DNA of 64,000 bases from Sphingobacterium alkalisoli (GTDB taxonomy: Bacteria > Bacteroidota > Bacteroidia > Sphingobacteriales > Sphingobacteriaceae). The number at the start of each line of letters is the position of its first letter. Position 1 is the first letter of the stretch. Under the pieces are notes generated by a model. The model was not told where the DNA came from. It ran no database searches and worked only from the letters and a program-made list of their open reading frames with translations. Made by a program: the position numbers and the translations under genes. The stretch spans positions 1,302,001 through 1,366,000 of the forward strand of contig NZ_SUKA01000001.1 in the NCBI RefSeq assembly GCF_005049105.1. Direction: 5' to 3'. Shown here piece after piece: positions 17,955 to 27,838 of this stretch.

Positions 17955-18134
17955 TTATTTATCTGAATTTTTCTTCTCAGTTACTTCATTACGAATGTCT
18001 TGAGCTAAAGTTTTGATTTCTTGTAAACCTTTACGAACACGTGTACCTGCTGCTGAGTTACCATTGTTGAAGAATTTGTCCGCATCTGCTTCGATTGAAG
18101 CTACTAGTTCTTTTAATTTAGTGTAGTTTTCCAT
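17955..18134 (-). CDS. Histone H1-like (Hc1) small protein
   Basis: A 59-residue protein, too short for many gene finders, starting MENYTKLKELVASIEADADKF and continuing with AAGTRVRKGLQEI and a Lys-rich C-terminus. It matches the short Bacteroidota proteins annotated as histone H1/Hc1-like. They are small, helical and basic near the end, and thought to associate with the nucleoid; the DNA-binding role is inferred from the family name. Codon choice is strongly biased (GAA, AAA, GTA, GGT), as in abundant proteins. It has a strong shared terminator and a long AT-rich upstream region. Confidence 0.85.
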   Translation of the reverse strand: MENYTKLKELVASIEADADKFFNNGNSAAGTRVRKGLQEIKTLAQDIRNEVTEKKNSDK

Positions 18135-18256
18135 TTTTATTAATATAATTTTAGTTTTCTCTAATTAATTACTAAGAAGTAATAAATATACAAATTCAAC
18201 AAATAAAAAAATAATAAAATGTTGTTTTTTTGTATAAAAAATCATTTTATTAGAAT

Positions 18257-20395
18257 TTAGTCTACAATAGTCAATTCATCAATTATATTTTGAGCTCCCG
18301 CGAATTTGTCGATAACGAATAAAACATAACGTACATCAACTGAAATTGTACGTTGCAATTTAGGGTCAAAAATAACATCACCAGCCATTGCTTCTATATT
18401 CCCATCAAATGCCAGACCTATCAATTCACCGTTTCCATTCAGCACTGGAGAACCTGAATTACCACCCGTAATATCTTGATCGCTCAAGAAATTTACAGGC
18501 ATATGTCCTTTCTTATCAGCATAACGCCCAAAATCTTTCTTTTCGTATAGATCAATTAATTTTTGAGGAAGATCGAATTCTTCATCTTGTGGTTTGTATT
18601 TTGCTATCGTACCTTTCAATGTCGTGTAATTGTTAACTTTCGCATCATTTCGCGGATCCTTAGGTAAAGCCCTAATTGTACCGTATGTTAAACGCAATGT
18701 ACTATTTGCATCTGGATAATATTTAGCTTTGGGGTTCATCTCCAAAAAGCCAGCGATGTATTTTCTATAAGCTCCCTGATATGCATCTGCTAATTCAGCT
18801 TGCTCGGGAGATTGTTCTCTATACTTTGTCATCAATGCACTAGAAATTGCATATAAAGGATCTTGATCAATCTTTTCTTCAGATGGGGTGTCTAAGAAGG
18901 CAAGAAGATTTGCTTCTGAACCAAATATACTATTTGTAAAATATTGGGCAACTGGACCTTCAAAATTACCTCCGTTTTGTTTCGATAGTTCGGCAATATA
19001 CGACGATATGCTGCCTCCTTTTGTGCTATATAGATTTAATTCGTCGGCAAGTACATCGATTTCAAGAGGAATATGTATTTTTTCATAAGTTTCATGCACA
19101 GCACTTTCTAATCTAGGACGCATTTCTTGGCGTTTTTCTACATTTGCAGCTGCGTATTGCTTTAATGCATTTCCTAAGCTTGCAGGTAATGCCGCAAATG
19201 TCGATGAACGAAGCATGCCGATTAAGTAATTGTCGTGACGGGATTTTTCGTTTGTCGACGCATAATACGAATTTATAGTGCTCATGACATCACCATATTG
19301 CGCTTTATTTGCTGTCTTGTTGGCCCATTTTTGGAATTTCTTTTCCGCTTTACGTTTTGAATTCGATGTTTTATGTTTCGAAAGGGCATCAATCATACCT
19401 TGACGATTTTTCCAGTAGTTGGCAACTCCTGAATATTGTGAAGCATAGTTGATTTTGACAGCCTGATCTTGATCCATATGTTTTTTCATGGCATCCATTC
19501 CTACCTTGGAAGCTTCTACCCAAGCAGGGTAGGCATAATTTACATTTTGGTCAATCCCGGCAGCGGGCATCCAACGATTGGTACGGCCAGGATAACCTAA
19601 TATCATGGAGAAATCACCTTCGTTTACTCCTTTCAGACTTATTGGCAAGTGATATTTAGGTTTCAATGGAACATTTTCAGTTGAATATTCCGCTGGATTT
19701 CCATTTTGGTCTGCATAGACACGGAAGATGGAGAAATCTCCGGTGTGACGAGGCCACTCCCAATTGTCGGTATCACCGCCAAATTTGCCAATGCTATTTG
19801 GAGGAGTGCCTACCAAACGTACGTCAGTGAAGTCTTGGTATACGAAGTAATAATACTCGTTACCATTGTAAAACGATTTTACCGAAACCACATATTTTCC
19901 GTTTTCGCTATTTTCCTTTTCTATTTTAGCAATTTCCTGGTTAATGATTTTCTCTCTTTCTTTTTCAGGCATCGTATCATTTACCAATCCTAGAATACGT
20001 TTAGAGACATCATCCATCCGTACAAAGAAACGTACGTAAAGAGATTTAGGTTTCAATTCTTCGGCATGGCTCTTTGCCCAAAAACCATTTGTCAAGTAGT
20101 CGTGTTCTGGCGTGGAGAGTTCGGCAATAGCCCCATATCCACAATGATGGTTGGTAAATAATAGGCCGGTTGCAGAGACTATTTCGGCTGTACAACCACC
20201 GTTGAACTGTACTATTGCATCTTTTAAGCTGGAATTGTTAATACTGTAGATTTCTTCGGCGGTTAATTGCAATCCTTTTTTTTGCATGTCAGCCTCATTC
20301 AGACGCTTCAAATGCATTAAAAACCACATGCCTTCGTCTGCGATACTCGTTATGCTTATCACGCATAACACTACTAGTGATAGTATTTTCTTCAT
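18257..20395 (-). CDS. S46 family dipeptidyl-peptidase, DPP7-like
   Basis: A 712-residue exported serine peptidase. The ATG at 20395 starts a signal peptide (MKKILSLVVLCVISITSIA); the frame extends 15 codons upstream but that part lacks sense as a signal sequence. The catalytic His is in TNHHCGYGA (about residues 83-84) and the nucleophile Ser in GGNSGSP near the C-terminus. In S46 enzymes the residue in the following FDxN motif sets P1 preference: Gly in DPP7 (hydrophobic P1) and Arg in DPP11 (acidic P1). Here it reads FDGN, pointing to DPP7-type specificity. It acts in the periplasm, releasing dipeptides from imported oligopeptides. Confidence 0.92.
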   Translation of the reverse strand: MKKILSLVVLCVISITSIADEGMWFLMHLKRLNEADMQKKGLQLTAEEIYSINNSSLKDAIVQFNGGCTAEIVSATGLLFTNHHCGYGAIAELSTPEHDYLTNGFWAKSHAEELKPKSLYVRFFVRMDDVSKRILGLVNDTMPEKEREKIINQEIAKIEKENSENGKYVVSVKSFYNGNEYYYFVYQDFTDVRLVGTPPNSIGKFGGDTDNWEWPRHTGDFSIFRVYADQNGNPAEYSTENVPLKPKYHLPISLKGVNEGDFSMILGYPGRTNRWMPAAGIDQNVNYAYPAWVEASKVGMDAMKKHMDQDQAVKINYASQYSGVANYWKNRQGMIDALSKHKTSNSKRKAEKKFQKWANKTANKAQYGDVMSTINSYYASTNEKSRHDNYLIGMLRSSTFAALPASLGNALKQYAAANVEKRQEMRPRLESAVHETYEKIHIPLEIDVLADELNLYSTKGGSISSYIAELSKQNGGNFEGPVAQYFTNSIFGSEANLLAFLDTPSEEKIDQDPLYAISSALMTKYREQSPEQAELADAYQGAYRKYIAGFLEMNPKAKYYPDANSTLRLTYGTIRALPKDPRNDAKVNNYTTLKGTIAKYKPQDEEFDLPQKLIDLYEKKDFGRYADKKGHMPVNFLSDQDITGGNSGSPVLNGNGELIGLAFDGNIEAMAGDVIFDPKLQRTISVDVRYVLFVIDKFAGAQNIIDELTIVD

Positions 20396-20615
20396 TTGTT
20401 TATTGTTTTTTTGATAACATTTAATTTTGATGAATTCCATGGGCTCGCAAGCCCAATTGTTGGGTTTAATGCGGCATACTATTTACGTCTCAGTATATCG
20501 CCAATCCTTTTGTTTGACCGCAAAATTGGCTTAAATACCCCAAAAAACAAAATTTTAACAAATAAAGTTGCTGTTGCAACGTTCTCTTTGCGAAATTTAA
20601 ATCCGTAGATTTACC

Positions 20616-20623
20616 TATCTTTG
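20616..20623 (+). promoter_or_regulatory. -7 promoter motif abutting the helicase start codon
   Basis: TATCTTTG, an exact TAnnTTTG match, ends four bases before the ATG at 20628. A TTTG lies 25 bases upstream of it (20587-20590), longer than standard spacing. Confidence 0.4.
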
Positions 20624-20627
20624 TAAA

Positions 20628-21977
20628 ATGCAAGCATCGTTTGAGGATTTTAAATTTAATAAACAGTTATTAAATGCGATAACCGAAGCAGGTTATTCGA
20701 TACCTACGGAAATACAAGAAAAGAGCATTCCGCCGATTTTGGCAGGGCAGGATGTAATGGGTATCGCTCAGACAGGTACAGGCAAAACTGCCGCTTTCGT
20801 CTTGCCACTTTTGATGAATCTCAAATATGCGCAGGGAGATGACCCTCGAGCGCTTATATTAAGCCCGACACGCGAGCTTGCTATGCAGATTGAAGAACAT
20901 ATCCGACTCTTTTCGACCTATCTTGATCTACGTACTATTGTACTATACGGCGGCTTGGGGCCGAAAACACAAAAAGAACTACTTGCTAAGGGATGCGATA
21001 TCGTTGTCGCTACACCGGGAAGGTTTTTGGATCTATATCTTGCAGGGGATATTAATACGAAGTCGTTGAAAGTACTGGTCATGGATGAAGCTGACAAAAT
21101 GGTGGACATGGGCTTTATCGGTAAGCTGCATCGTATTTTGGAAGTAATACCTCGTAAAAGACAGAACTTACTTTTTTCGGCAACAATGAGCGAATTGGTA
21201 CGCAAGATTGCAGGAGATTTTTTAGCGTTTCCGACTGTAATCGAGGTTACAGAACAGGCTACACCGGCTCAAACGGTGACTCAATCGCTGTATCATGTTC
21301 CCAATCTTAAGACCAAGATCAATCTGCTTCAACACTTGTTTACAGATGATGAAGCGTATCATCGGGTGATTGTTTTTTGTAAAACCAAACAAGTGGCTGA
21401 TAGTGTGTTTGCATTTTTAGAACGGAAGTACGGTACAAAAAATGTTCGCGTGATCCATGCTAATAAGGGGCAGAATACACGCATCAATTCGATAAATGCC
21501 TTTAAGACCGGAGAAATTCGTTTTTTAGTAGCTACTGATGTCGCGGCGAGGGGATTGGATGTAAGCAATGTAAGTCATGTTATCAATTTTGATGTACCGA
21601 TTGTCATCGAAGATTATGTTCACCGGATTGGCCGTACCGGAAGGGCTTTTAGTACTGGAGATGCCATTACCTTCTGTAATCCCGCGGAAGAATATTATGT
21701 GATAAAAATAGAAAAGCTCATTCGTCAATCCATAGCGGTAATTGATTTACCGGAAGATGTTTTTGTTGAGAAAACACCATTTGACGAACGACAAGCTATA
21801 GCCCGTGAAATTGACAGTCAGATGAAAAAAGAAAATCCTGATTTCAAAGGCGCGTTTCATGAGAAGAAATTTGCACTTAAGCAAGGGGGTAAAAAAGGAG
21901 CTGCGGCTTCTAGGACAAAGGGATCGGGAAAAGGAAGGGTTTCTGGCGCAAAGTCAAAATCGTTTAAAAAGAAGTAA
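20628..21977 (+). CDS. DEAD-box RNA helicase (RhlE/CsdA-like)
   Basis: A 449-residue ATP-dependent RNA helicase with the full motif set: Q-motif region TEIQEKSIP, Walker A AQTGTGKT, PTRELAMQ, TPGRFLD, DEADKMVDMGF, SAT, VFCKTK, ATDVAARGLD and HRIGRTGR. A C-terminal tail of about 60 residues is Lys/Gly/Ser-rich (GSGKGRVSGAKSKSFKKK) and probably binds RNA. Family roles are ribosome assembly and RNA turnover in the cold. The small membrane-protein gene follows after five bases. Confidence 0.94.
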   Translation: MQASFEDFKFNKQLLNAITEAGYSIPTEIQEKSIPPILAGQDVMGIAQTGTGKTAAFVLPLLMNLKYAQGDDPRALILSPTRELAMQIEEHIRLFSTYLDLRTIVLYGGLGPKTQKELLAKGCDIVVATPGRFLDLYLAGDINTKSLKVLVMDEADKMVDMGFIGKLHRILEVIPRKRQNLLFSATMSELVRKIAGDFLAFPTVIEVTEQATPAQTVTQSLYHVPNLKTKINLLQHLFTDDEAYHRVIVFCKTKQVADSVFAFLERKYGTKNVRVIHANKGQNTRINSINAFKTGEIRFLVATDVAARGLDVSNVSHVINFDVPIVIEDYVHRIGRTGRAFSTGDAITFCNPAEEYYVIKIEKLIRQSIAVIDLPEDVFVEKTPFDERQAIAREIDSQMKKENPDFKGAFHEKKFALKQGGKKGAAASRTKGSGKGRVSGAKSKSFKKK

Positions 21978-21982
21978 GATTC

Positions 21983-22222
21983 ATGAAACTAACACCCTTG
22001 AATATTACCTTAGCCTGTATCTTGGTTTGGTTTATCTCTGAAATGAATGCGGACACGGAAATGCTGTTTTCCTGGGGATGGTTAATTACATTAATTCTTG
22101 TGCTTTTGTTTGTGGATGTATTTTTTAGAATAGCCATAAAGGATCTGCAACGCATTTGGTTTCTACAGATTGGATTTATATTTGTAGTGGGAATCATTAT
22201 GGTCATATTAAAAATGCAATAA
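21983..22222 (+). CDS. Small membrane protein of unknown function
   Basis: A 79-residue protein with about three membrane segments (residues about 5-20, 28-48 and 57-76) and short charged connections (RIAIKDLQR). I recognise no family. It starts five bases after the helicase stop, so it is cotranscribed with the helicase; the spacing and the strong hydrophobic pattern favour a real gene. Confidence 0.65.
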   Translation: MKLTPLNITLACILVWFISEMNADTEMLFSWGWLITLILVLLFVDVFFRIAIKDLQRIWFLQIGFIFVVGIIMVILKMQ

Positions 22223-22320
22223 GAATACTTTCATCGCTATTTAAGCGTCGAAGGCAGCATGAACGAAGCCATCTCATTGATGCCGCTAAATAACAATACA
22301 TCAATAAACAACTATTTAAA

Positions 22321-22671
22321 ATGAAAAAAGCAGAAATAAAATTAGAAGTAGCACTAGACGAGAACAATGTCCCTGATAGCATTCAATGGTCGTCTACTGA
22401 CGGGCAAAATACCGAGTCAATACCTACGAAAGCTATGTTTTTGGCATTGTGGGATGGACAGTATAAAAACTCTTTGCGCATAGATCTTTGGACTAAAGAT
22501 ATGCCGTACGATGAAATGAAGCGGTTTTTTTATGAAACATTGCAAACGTTAGGTGACTCTTTCTTACGTTCATCGGGCGGTGATCCAATGGCAGAAAAGA
22601 TTATTGGCGATTTAAGAGATTACTGCGCGCACTTTGCAGAGAAAATGGAAGTTTTAGAACAACAAAATTAG
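22321..22671 (+). CDS. gldC: Gliding motility protein GldC
   Basis: A 116-residue cytosolic protein matching GldC along its length: the N-terminal alternation KAEIKLEVALDE, then IPTKAMFLALWDG, LRIDLWTKDMPYDEMKRFFYETL and the C-terminal DYCAHFAEKM. GldC was found with the gliding machinery of Flavobacterium, but it also occurs widely in non-gliding Bacteroidota and its biochemical role is unknown. No other gld gene is in the window. It precedes the EVE-domain gene by 35 bases. Confidence 0.9.
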   Translation: MKKAEIKLEVALDENNVPDSIQWSSTDGQNTESIPTKAMFLALWDGQYKNSLRIDLWTKDMPYDEMKRFFYETLQTLGDSFLRSSGGDPMAEKIIGDLRDYCAHFAEKMEVLEQQN

Positions 22672-22706
22672 ATACTAGATTTTAGACGTTAGATAAGAGA
22701 GAAAAA

Positions 22707-23111
22707 ATGAACTACTTTTTGGTTAAATCGGAACCGTTTAAATACAGCTGGGAGCAGTTTAATAAAGACGGACAAACTTTTTGGGATGGCGTCCGCAATT
22801 ATCAGGCCCGCAACAATTTGAAAGCAATGAAAGAGGGAGATCTTGTCTTGTTCTATCATAGCAATGAAGGCAAGGAAGTAGTAGGTGTGGCGAAGGTCGT
22901 TAAGGAATTTTATCAAGATCCTACTACCGAAGATCCAAAATGGGTTGTCGTCGATTTAGCTCCAGTAGAGACTTTTAAACGCCCCGTCACACTAGAGGCT
23001 ATTAAGACAGATGAATTTCTTCAAGATATTGCATTGGTGCGTCAGGGGAGACTTTCCGTAATGCCATTGAAACCGGAGGAATTTGATCGAATCGTAGCTT
23101 TGGGTAATTAA
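22707..23111 (+). CDS. EVE domain protein
   Basis: A 134-residue protein consisting of a single EVE domain (PUA-like fold). The start NYFLVKSEPFKYSWEQF, the WDGVRNYQARNNL block with aromatic-cage residues, the GDLVLFYHS motif and the final LVRQGRLSVMPL are all characteristic (compare human THYN1). EVE domains bind modified bases such as 5-methylcytosine derivatives in DNA or RNA; the ligand here is unknown. It is probably cotranscribed with gldC. No restriction or modification genes are nearby. Confidence 0.92.
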   Translation: MNYFLVKSEPFKYSWEQFNKDGQTFWDGVRNYQARNNLKAMKEGDLVLFYHSNEGKEVVGVAKVVKEFYQDPTTEDPKWVVVDLAPVETFKRPVTLEAIKTDEFLQDIALVRQGRLSVMPLKPEEFDRIVALGN

Positions 23112-23176
23112 AAATCGAGCTGTATTCGATTATTATTGTATACTCTTCAATCTTACAGACAATGGCGACTTAGCTT

Positions 23177-26100
23177 ATGAATAGATTGACCATTCTTATT
23201 TTATTCGTTTTTCTCGATGTAATTAACCTGAATAATCTTCTTGGGCAGGAAAAAATTTACAATTTTTTACATTTTGCAGAAAAGGATGGTCTTTCAAGTA
23301 ATCGCGTTAACGGATTGGCAGAAGATAGAAATGGACTAATCTGGATTGCTAATAACAGAGGCCTTTCTTATTTTGACGGATACCGGTTTACGCATATCAA
23401 TGTTAATGCAAATGAAAAGGTCTATTCCAGTGATTTTAATCACCTTGCTTTTGATGCTGATAATAAACTATGGATTAGTACCTATAATCAAGGGTTACTA
23501 TGCTACGACCCGGCTAGACCTAATAGCGATGCCTTCTCCAATTATTTCCCAAAGTTAAATCATAGTACTATTCGAAAAAGCGAATTATATACCGTTTTGC
23601 CTTCTAAGGGTGGCAACATTTATTTCGGTGGACAAGAAACGGATCTACAGGTATTGAATGTTAAAAGCGGTATCGTGGAACATATTTCTTTTTCACGTAT
23701 TTCTAAGAGTCCGGTTACCATCTTTTCCTTGGCGGAAGATTCTTTAGGGCATATTTGGGTCGGTACCCGATATAACGGTCTCATTAGATATCGGCCTAAA
23801 ACTAAAGAAGCAAAAGGTTTTGATTTGAAAAGAAATCTTCCTGGAGAAAATGCCGTTTCCGCCATTGCTGTAAGCGACAATAAAATATACTTATCATATT
23901 ATGACTATGATTTAGTGACCGTGTCGGGTGAGGAGTTTAGTGCGAAGCGTCTACTCGGTCTGGGAAAAAACGTAGATCCTTACGATAATAATATCCTAAG
24001 GATTGCTCATCTAAAAGAAAACAATGTATGGTTAGCAGGCCATAGCAACCAGGGTATCTATGTGTATCACGAACCGGATAAAATTGAACATATACCATGG
24101 GTCAAAATTTCAAATGATAAAAGTAAACAACCGAGGATCAACTCTATATTGCCTGTTAAAGATGGATATTGGGTAGCTACTGCTTCAGAAGGGATATTTT
24201 TTTATGGGAAAAGACTTAATCAGTTTAATAAGTTCTATCCAAACCTATTGTCAGAACCAATTTTAGAAATTATAGATTCGGAAGGACAGCTTTTTTTTCG
24301 AACATCTTCTCAATTTGGCGTTATTTCCAATGACCTGAAGGAAATACATGCCAAATTTTCTTTGAAGGACTTGAAAGTCAGTAAAATGTTTATTTTAGGA
24401 AAGTCCACATATTTCTCAACGTATGATCAAGGTGTTTTTATATTTGATCATAGTGAAAAGGTATTAAAACCATTGCCGATCAATGGTTCTGTATCGGGTT
24501 TTAGGAAAGCAGATTGCAATTCTATTATAGAGGATGATATTGATGGACAATCCCATTTATGGATCGGATCATGGAATTCAGGCTTATATAAGTACAACGT
24601 AAATACGAAAGAGATTCAGCTTTTTTCCAAATCAGAAGGATTGCCTGACCACAAAGTAATTACGGTAGCAAAGGATAATTTAGGAAATATCTGGTTGGGT
24701 ATGGATGGGTTTGGATTAGTAAAACTAATAAATAGAAGAAGCCCCTCATTTCGACATTTTTTTTATGATAACCAAGGTAATTCGACAGCTTCAAACACCA
24801 TCTTTTCATTTTTAAGTGATAGAGACAATATTTTATGGTATAGCAATAGCAGTCCTGGAATAGGATGTTATACTGACAAAGGGAGTTTTAGTCAAATCCC
24901 CGATGGAAATCAATATCCATGGTTATATGCGCACTCGTTAAAACTAGATTCCTTTGATAGGATATGGATGAAAGCCCGCGATGGCTATATGATCTTTAAT
25001 TCCGAAAAGAAGACTTTTCTGCAATTGTTGAAAGGAAAGGGTGTATACCCGACATCAAATTTCACGACCTATGATGTTTTGTTGAAAGACGACGATGTGG
25101 TATGGTGCACAGACAAAGGATTAATAAAAGGTTCATTGGAACATACCAACGTGGACATTTTATCTGCGCGCGCACCGATAATTAGTAGTTTTAGGATTCA
25201 TAATGCGGAAAATTCATATCGCCTCTCTGCAGGCGAAATTATATTGGATCCGCACGAAAACAATTTCTCTCTTACATTTTCATCGAGCGATCAGCATATA
25301 AATAATGGTATTCAATACGCCTATAAATTAGAAGGTTTGGATCAGGATTGGGTTATTGACAATACGGAACAGGTGGCTTCTTATAGAAATCTTCCTGGAG
25401 GAAAATATGTAATCAAAATAAAAAAAGGGGATTTGTATGGAAATTGGTCACCCCATATTGCCGAGCTTCCAATCTATTTAAAGACTGTTTGGTATCAGAC
25501 ATGGTGGTTTCGTTGTCTAGTAGCAAGCCTATTTTTGCTGGCTATTATTCTTTTTTTTGTATATAGAATTAATCAACAGAAAAAGATTAATGAACTACAA
25601 CGCTCTTTTAATAGCAAATTGCAGCATGAACTTGATCGAAAAATAGAGCAAGTTAGAGAACAAGACGTCTTTATTGAACGGGAGAAGCAGAAAAAGCTTG
25701 AAGCTGATTTTAAGCAAAAGCTATATGAAAGCGAATTAAAGGCCATTCGTTCGCAAATGAATCCACATTTTGTCTTTAATGTATTAAACTCTATCGAAGC
25801 GTATGTTGTCGAAAACGACAGTAAGAATGCCAGTAGCCTTATACATAAGTTTGCTGCCTTAAGTAGAATTGTTCTTGAAAATTCACAGTTTTCATTTGTC
25901 ACAATTGAATCTGAAATTAAGTTAATCCGATTGTACTTAGAGCTTGAACGGGTTAGGTTTAGCGAACAGTTTGATTTCGAAATCGATTTACAAAATCTCG
26001 ATTATAAATTCAAGATGATACCTTCTATGTTGATTCAGCCGCTTGCAGAAAATGCAGTGCATCATGGTGTTAGGCACTTAATTGGAAAAAAAGGCAAAAT

Positions 26101-26371
26101 CAAACTAAGTTTTTTCGAGGAAGACGGTTTAATAACCATCAAGATTATGGATAATGGTGTAGGAATGAGATGTAACGATCAAACCAAAGATGCCTACGCT
26201 GGCATCAAAAAAACTTCTTTCGGTCTTAAAGGCATTAACGAAAGAATTGATATTATTAACAGGAATATAAATAAATCAATGGCGTCGCTGCATATGGAGA
26301 ATCTTGATCAGAATGATCAATTTACCACAATAGTTACTATTATATTACCTCTTCAGTACGCGTCGCGATAA
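23177..26371 (+). CDS. Two-component-regulator-propeller sensor histidine kinase
   Basis: A 1064-residue membrane sensor with a signal peptide (1-23), then about 14 repeats of the periplasmic two-component-regulator propeller (motifs GLSSNRV, DRNGLIWIANNRGL, GHIWVGT) to residue about 670, a Y_Y_Y domain (about 680-770, YRLSAGE...YKLEGLDQDW), a membrane helix (about 778-798), a coiled coil, and a LytS-type kinase domain with the phospho-acceptor His864 in SQMNPHFVFN and ATPase boxes AENAVHHG and DNGVGM. Such kinases usually pair with LytTR regulators or carry AraC fusions. Here no response regulator is adjacent, so it is an orphan, and the signal is probably a polysaccharide or envelope compound. 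Confidence 0.92.
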   Translation: MNRLTILILFVFLDVINLNNLLGQEKIYNFLHFAEKDGLSSNRVNGLAEDRNGLIWIANNRGLSYFDGYRFTHINVNANEKVYSSDFNHLAFDADNKLWISTYNQGLLCYDPARPNSDAFSNYFPKLNHSTIRKSELYTVLPSKGGNIYFGGQETDLQVLNVKSGIVEHISFSRISKSPVTIFSLAEDSLGHIWVGTRYNGLIRYRPKTKEAKGFDLKRNLPGENAVSAIAVSDNKIYLSYYDYDLVTVSGEEFSAKRLLGLGKNVDPYDNNILRIAHLKENNVWLAGHSNQGIYVYHEPDKIEHIPWVKISNDKSKQPRINSILPVKDGYWVATASEGIFFYGKRLNQFNKFYPNLLSEPILEIIDSEGQLFFRTSSQFGVISNDLKEIHAKFSLKDLKVSKMFILGKSTYFSTYDQGVFIFDHSEKVLKPLPINGSVSGFRKADCNSIIEDDIDGQSHLWIGSWNSGLYKYNVNTKEIQLFSKSEGLPDHKVITVAKDNLGNIWLGMDGFGLVKLINRRSPSFRHFFYDNQGNSTASNTIFSFLSDRDNILWYSNSSPGIGCYTDKGSFSQIPDGNQYPWLYAHSLKLDSFDRIWMKARDGYMIFNSEKKTFLQLLKGKGVYPTSNFTTYDVLLKDDDVVWCTDKGLIKGSLEHTNVDILSARAPIISSFRIHNAENSYRLSAGEIILDPHENNFSLTFSSSDQHINNGIQYAYKLEGLDQDWVIDNTEQVASYRNLPGGKYVIKIKKGDLYGNWSPHIAELPIYLKTVWYQTWWFRCLVASLFLLAIILFFVYRINQQKKINELQRSFNSKLQHELDRKIEQVREQDVFIEREKQKKLEADFKQKLYESELKAIRSQMNPHFVFNVLNSIEAYVVENDSKNASSLIHKFAALSRIVLENSQFSFVTIESEIKLIRLYLELERVRFSEQFDFEIDLQNLDYKFKMIPSMLIQPLAENAVHHGVRHLIGKKGKIKLSFFEEDGLITIKIMDNGVGMRCNDQTKDAYAGIKKTSFGLKGINERIDIINRNINKSMASLHMENLDQNDQFTTIVTIILPLQYASR

Positions 26372-26387
26372 ATGTTTTTCACCGTTT

Positions 26388-26915
26388 CTATCCCTTATGA
26401 TCGAAAAGGTTAACCAAATTTTTTAATTCTGTGGCGTGTTCGGGGTTCAGCTTTCCGGCCAGAATCAAGCGTAGCTCACGTCTCTGTAAGGCTTCATTAT
26501 ATAGTTTTAATTCGTTATCGGTTTCTGGTTTCAACAACGGAATAGCCTTGGGTTTCCCCTGCTCGTCTAAGGCGACGAACGTATAATAGGCTTCATTGGA
26601 TTTCTCGTTTGTGCCGTTTGGAAGATTCTGGGCAAAAACTTCCAAACGTACCTCCAGAGAAGTGTTAAATGCTCGGGTTACCTGCGCTTTAATGGTAACT
26701 ACATCACCGAGTTTGACAGGCTTCTTAAAAGAAACATTATCTACTGATGCTGTGACCACGACATTATTGCAATGTTTTTGAGCCGCGATAGCTGAACAAA
26801 TATCCATCCAGTATAGCAAACGTCCACCCATTAAATTTCCGAACGTATTGGTATCATTGGGAAGAACGAGTTCGTTCATTTCGGTATACGACCCTTTCGC
26901 AAATTTTTCTTGCAT
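26388..26915 (-). CDS. Acyl-CoA thioesterase (hotdog fold)
   Basis: A 175-residue hotdog-fold thioesterase of the YciA/BACH type, hydrolysing acyl-CoA to free acid. The block NDTNTFGNLMGGRLLYWMD contains the catalytic Asn/Asp region, followed by DNVSFKKPVKLGDVV. The C-terminal 45 residues form an added helical, charged extension (LQRRELRLILAG...ELKNLVNLF). It is 12 bases downstream of the SDR gene, with which it is probably cotranscribed. Substrate chain length cannot be read. Confidence 0.88.
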   Translation of the reverse strand: MQEKFAKGSYTEMNELVLPNDTNTFGNLMGGRLLYWMDICSAIAAQKHCNNVVVTASVDNVSFKKPVKLGDVVTIKAQVTRAFNTSLEVRLEVFAQNLPNGTNEKSNEAYYTFVALDEQGKPKAIPLLKPETDNELKLYNEALQRRELRLILAGKLNPEHATELKNLVNLFDHKG

Positions 26916-26926
26916 ATTATTTTATA

Positions 26927-27838
26927 CTAAAAATCCAGTTGTTTATCTATTTCTATCAGGCTTTTTTCCAATGATGTGGGGGCGAAACCCAACTCTTTTT
27001 TTGCTTTGTCTAGTATAAACCCAGTCTTTTGGGGACGATTATCTGCCTGTCCGATTTCTTTAGCGCTGACAGGTGTAATTAAGCTCGTGTTTAAAGACCA
27101 ATGATCTGCTACTTTATAAACAATATCGAGTATAGAAAACATCTCTTCACTGGATATATGGTAAATACCGACTGCATTTTTCTCGATTGCGAGAAGACAG
27201 GTATGCGCTAAATCATCTACCCAGGTAGGCATACGCCATTGATCTTGTACGACCCGTATAACTTCGTTGTTTTGCAACTTGTTTTTAGCCCAAAGAATCA
27301 AATTCGAACGGTTTTTATCGGCAATGACACCATATACTAATATCGTGCGCAGTATAGTCGCCCTACAGCCTGATTGTATTATTTTTTGTTCTGCAGCGAC
27401 TTTGCTTCTTCCATATGCGTTGCAAGGGTTTGTGGATGCGGTCTCCAGGTATGGGCCATTTTTTCCATCAAAAACAAAATCTGTGGATAAAAAAATAAGA
27501 TGTATATCCTTCATCTGACAAAGTTCGGCTAAAAACTGAACCGTATCGATGTTGAGTTGTTTACATTCCTCCCAATTGTCTTCGCAGCTTTCGACACTTG
27601 TGATAGCGGCGGTGTGTACAATATGCGTTGGGGCATATCGATCAATTAAAGTTGCTAATTCCTGTTGATTTATAAGGGATAGCTGTATATATTCGTAACC
27701 TCTTATATTCGGATTTCTATTTGAGGATTTTGAGGTACACAGCAAGGAGTAATCTGTTTCTTTTAGAATAAAGTCTGTAAGCTTTTGACCTAAAAAACCA
27801 TTAGAACCTGTTAACAAGATGCGCTTCTCTTTGTTCAT
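26927..27838 (-). CDS. SDR family sugar-nucleotide reductase (RmlD-like)
   Basis: A 303-residue extended short-chain dehydrogenase/reductase with the NAD(P)-binding LLTGSNGFLGQ at the N-terminus, the catalytic YGRSKVAAE (Tyr and Lys), STDFVFDG before it and RTILVYG after it. It most resembles dTDP-4-dehydrorhamnose reductases (RmlD), but no other rhamnose genes are here, so the substrate is uncertain. The ATG at 27838 overlaps the stop of the upstream peptidase gene as TGATG, which fixes the start; four codons further upstream is less likely. Confidence 0.85.
   Translation of the reverse strand: MNKEKRILLTGSNGFLGQKLTDFILKETDYSLLCTSKSSNRNPNIRGYEYIQLSLINQQELATLIDRYAPTHIVHTAAITSVESCEDNWEECKQLNIDTVQFLAELCQMKDIHLIFLSTDFVFDGKNGPYLETASTNPCNAYGRSKVAAEQKIIQSGCRATILRTILVYGVIADKNRSNLILWAKNKLQNNEVIRVVQDQWRMPTWVDDLAHTCLLAIEKNAVGIYHISSEEMFSILDIVYKVADHWSLNTSLITPVSAKEIGQADNRPQKTGFILDKAKKELGFAPTSLEKSLIEIDKQLDF

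Noticed and set aside
18257..20395. Assignment of the S46 peptidase as DPP11 (acidic P1 specificity)
   Set aside because: The residue after FD in the FDxN motif is Gly rather than Arg, which fits DPP7.
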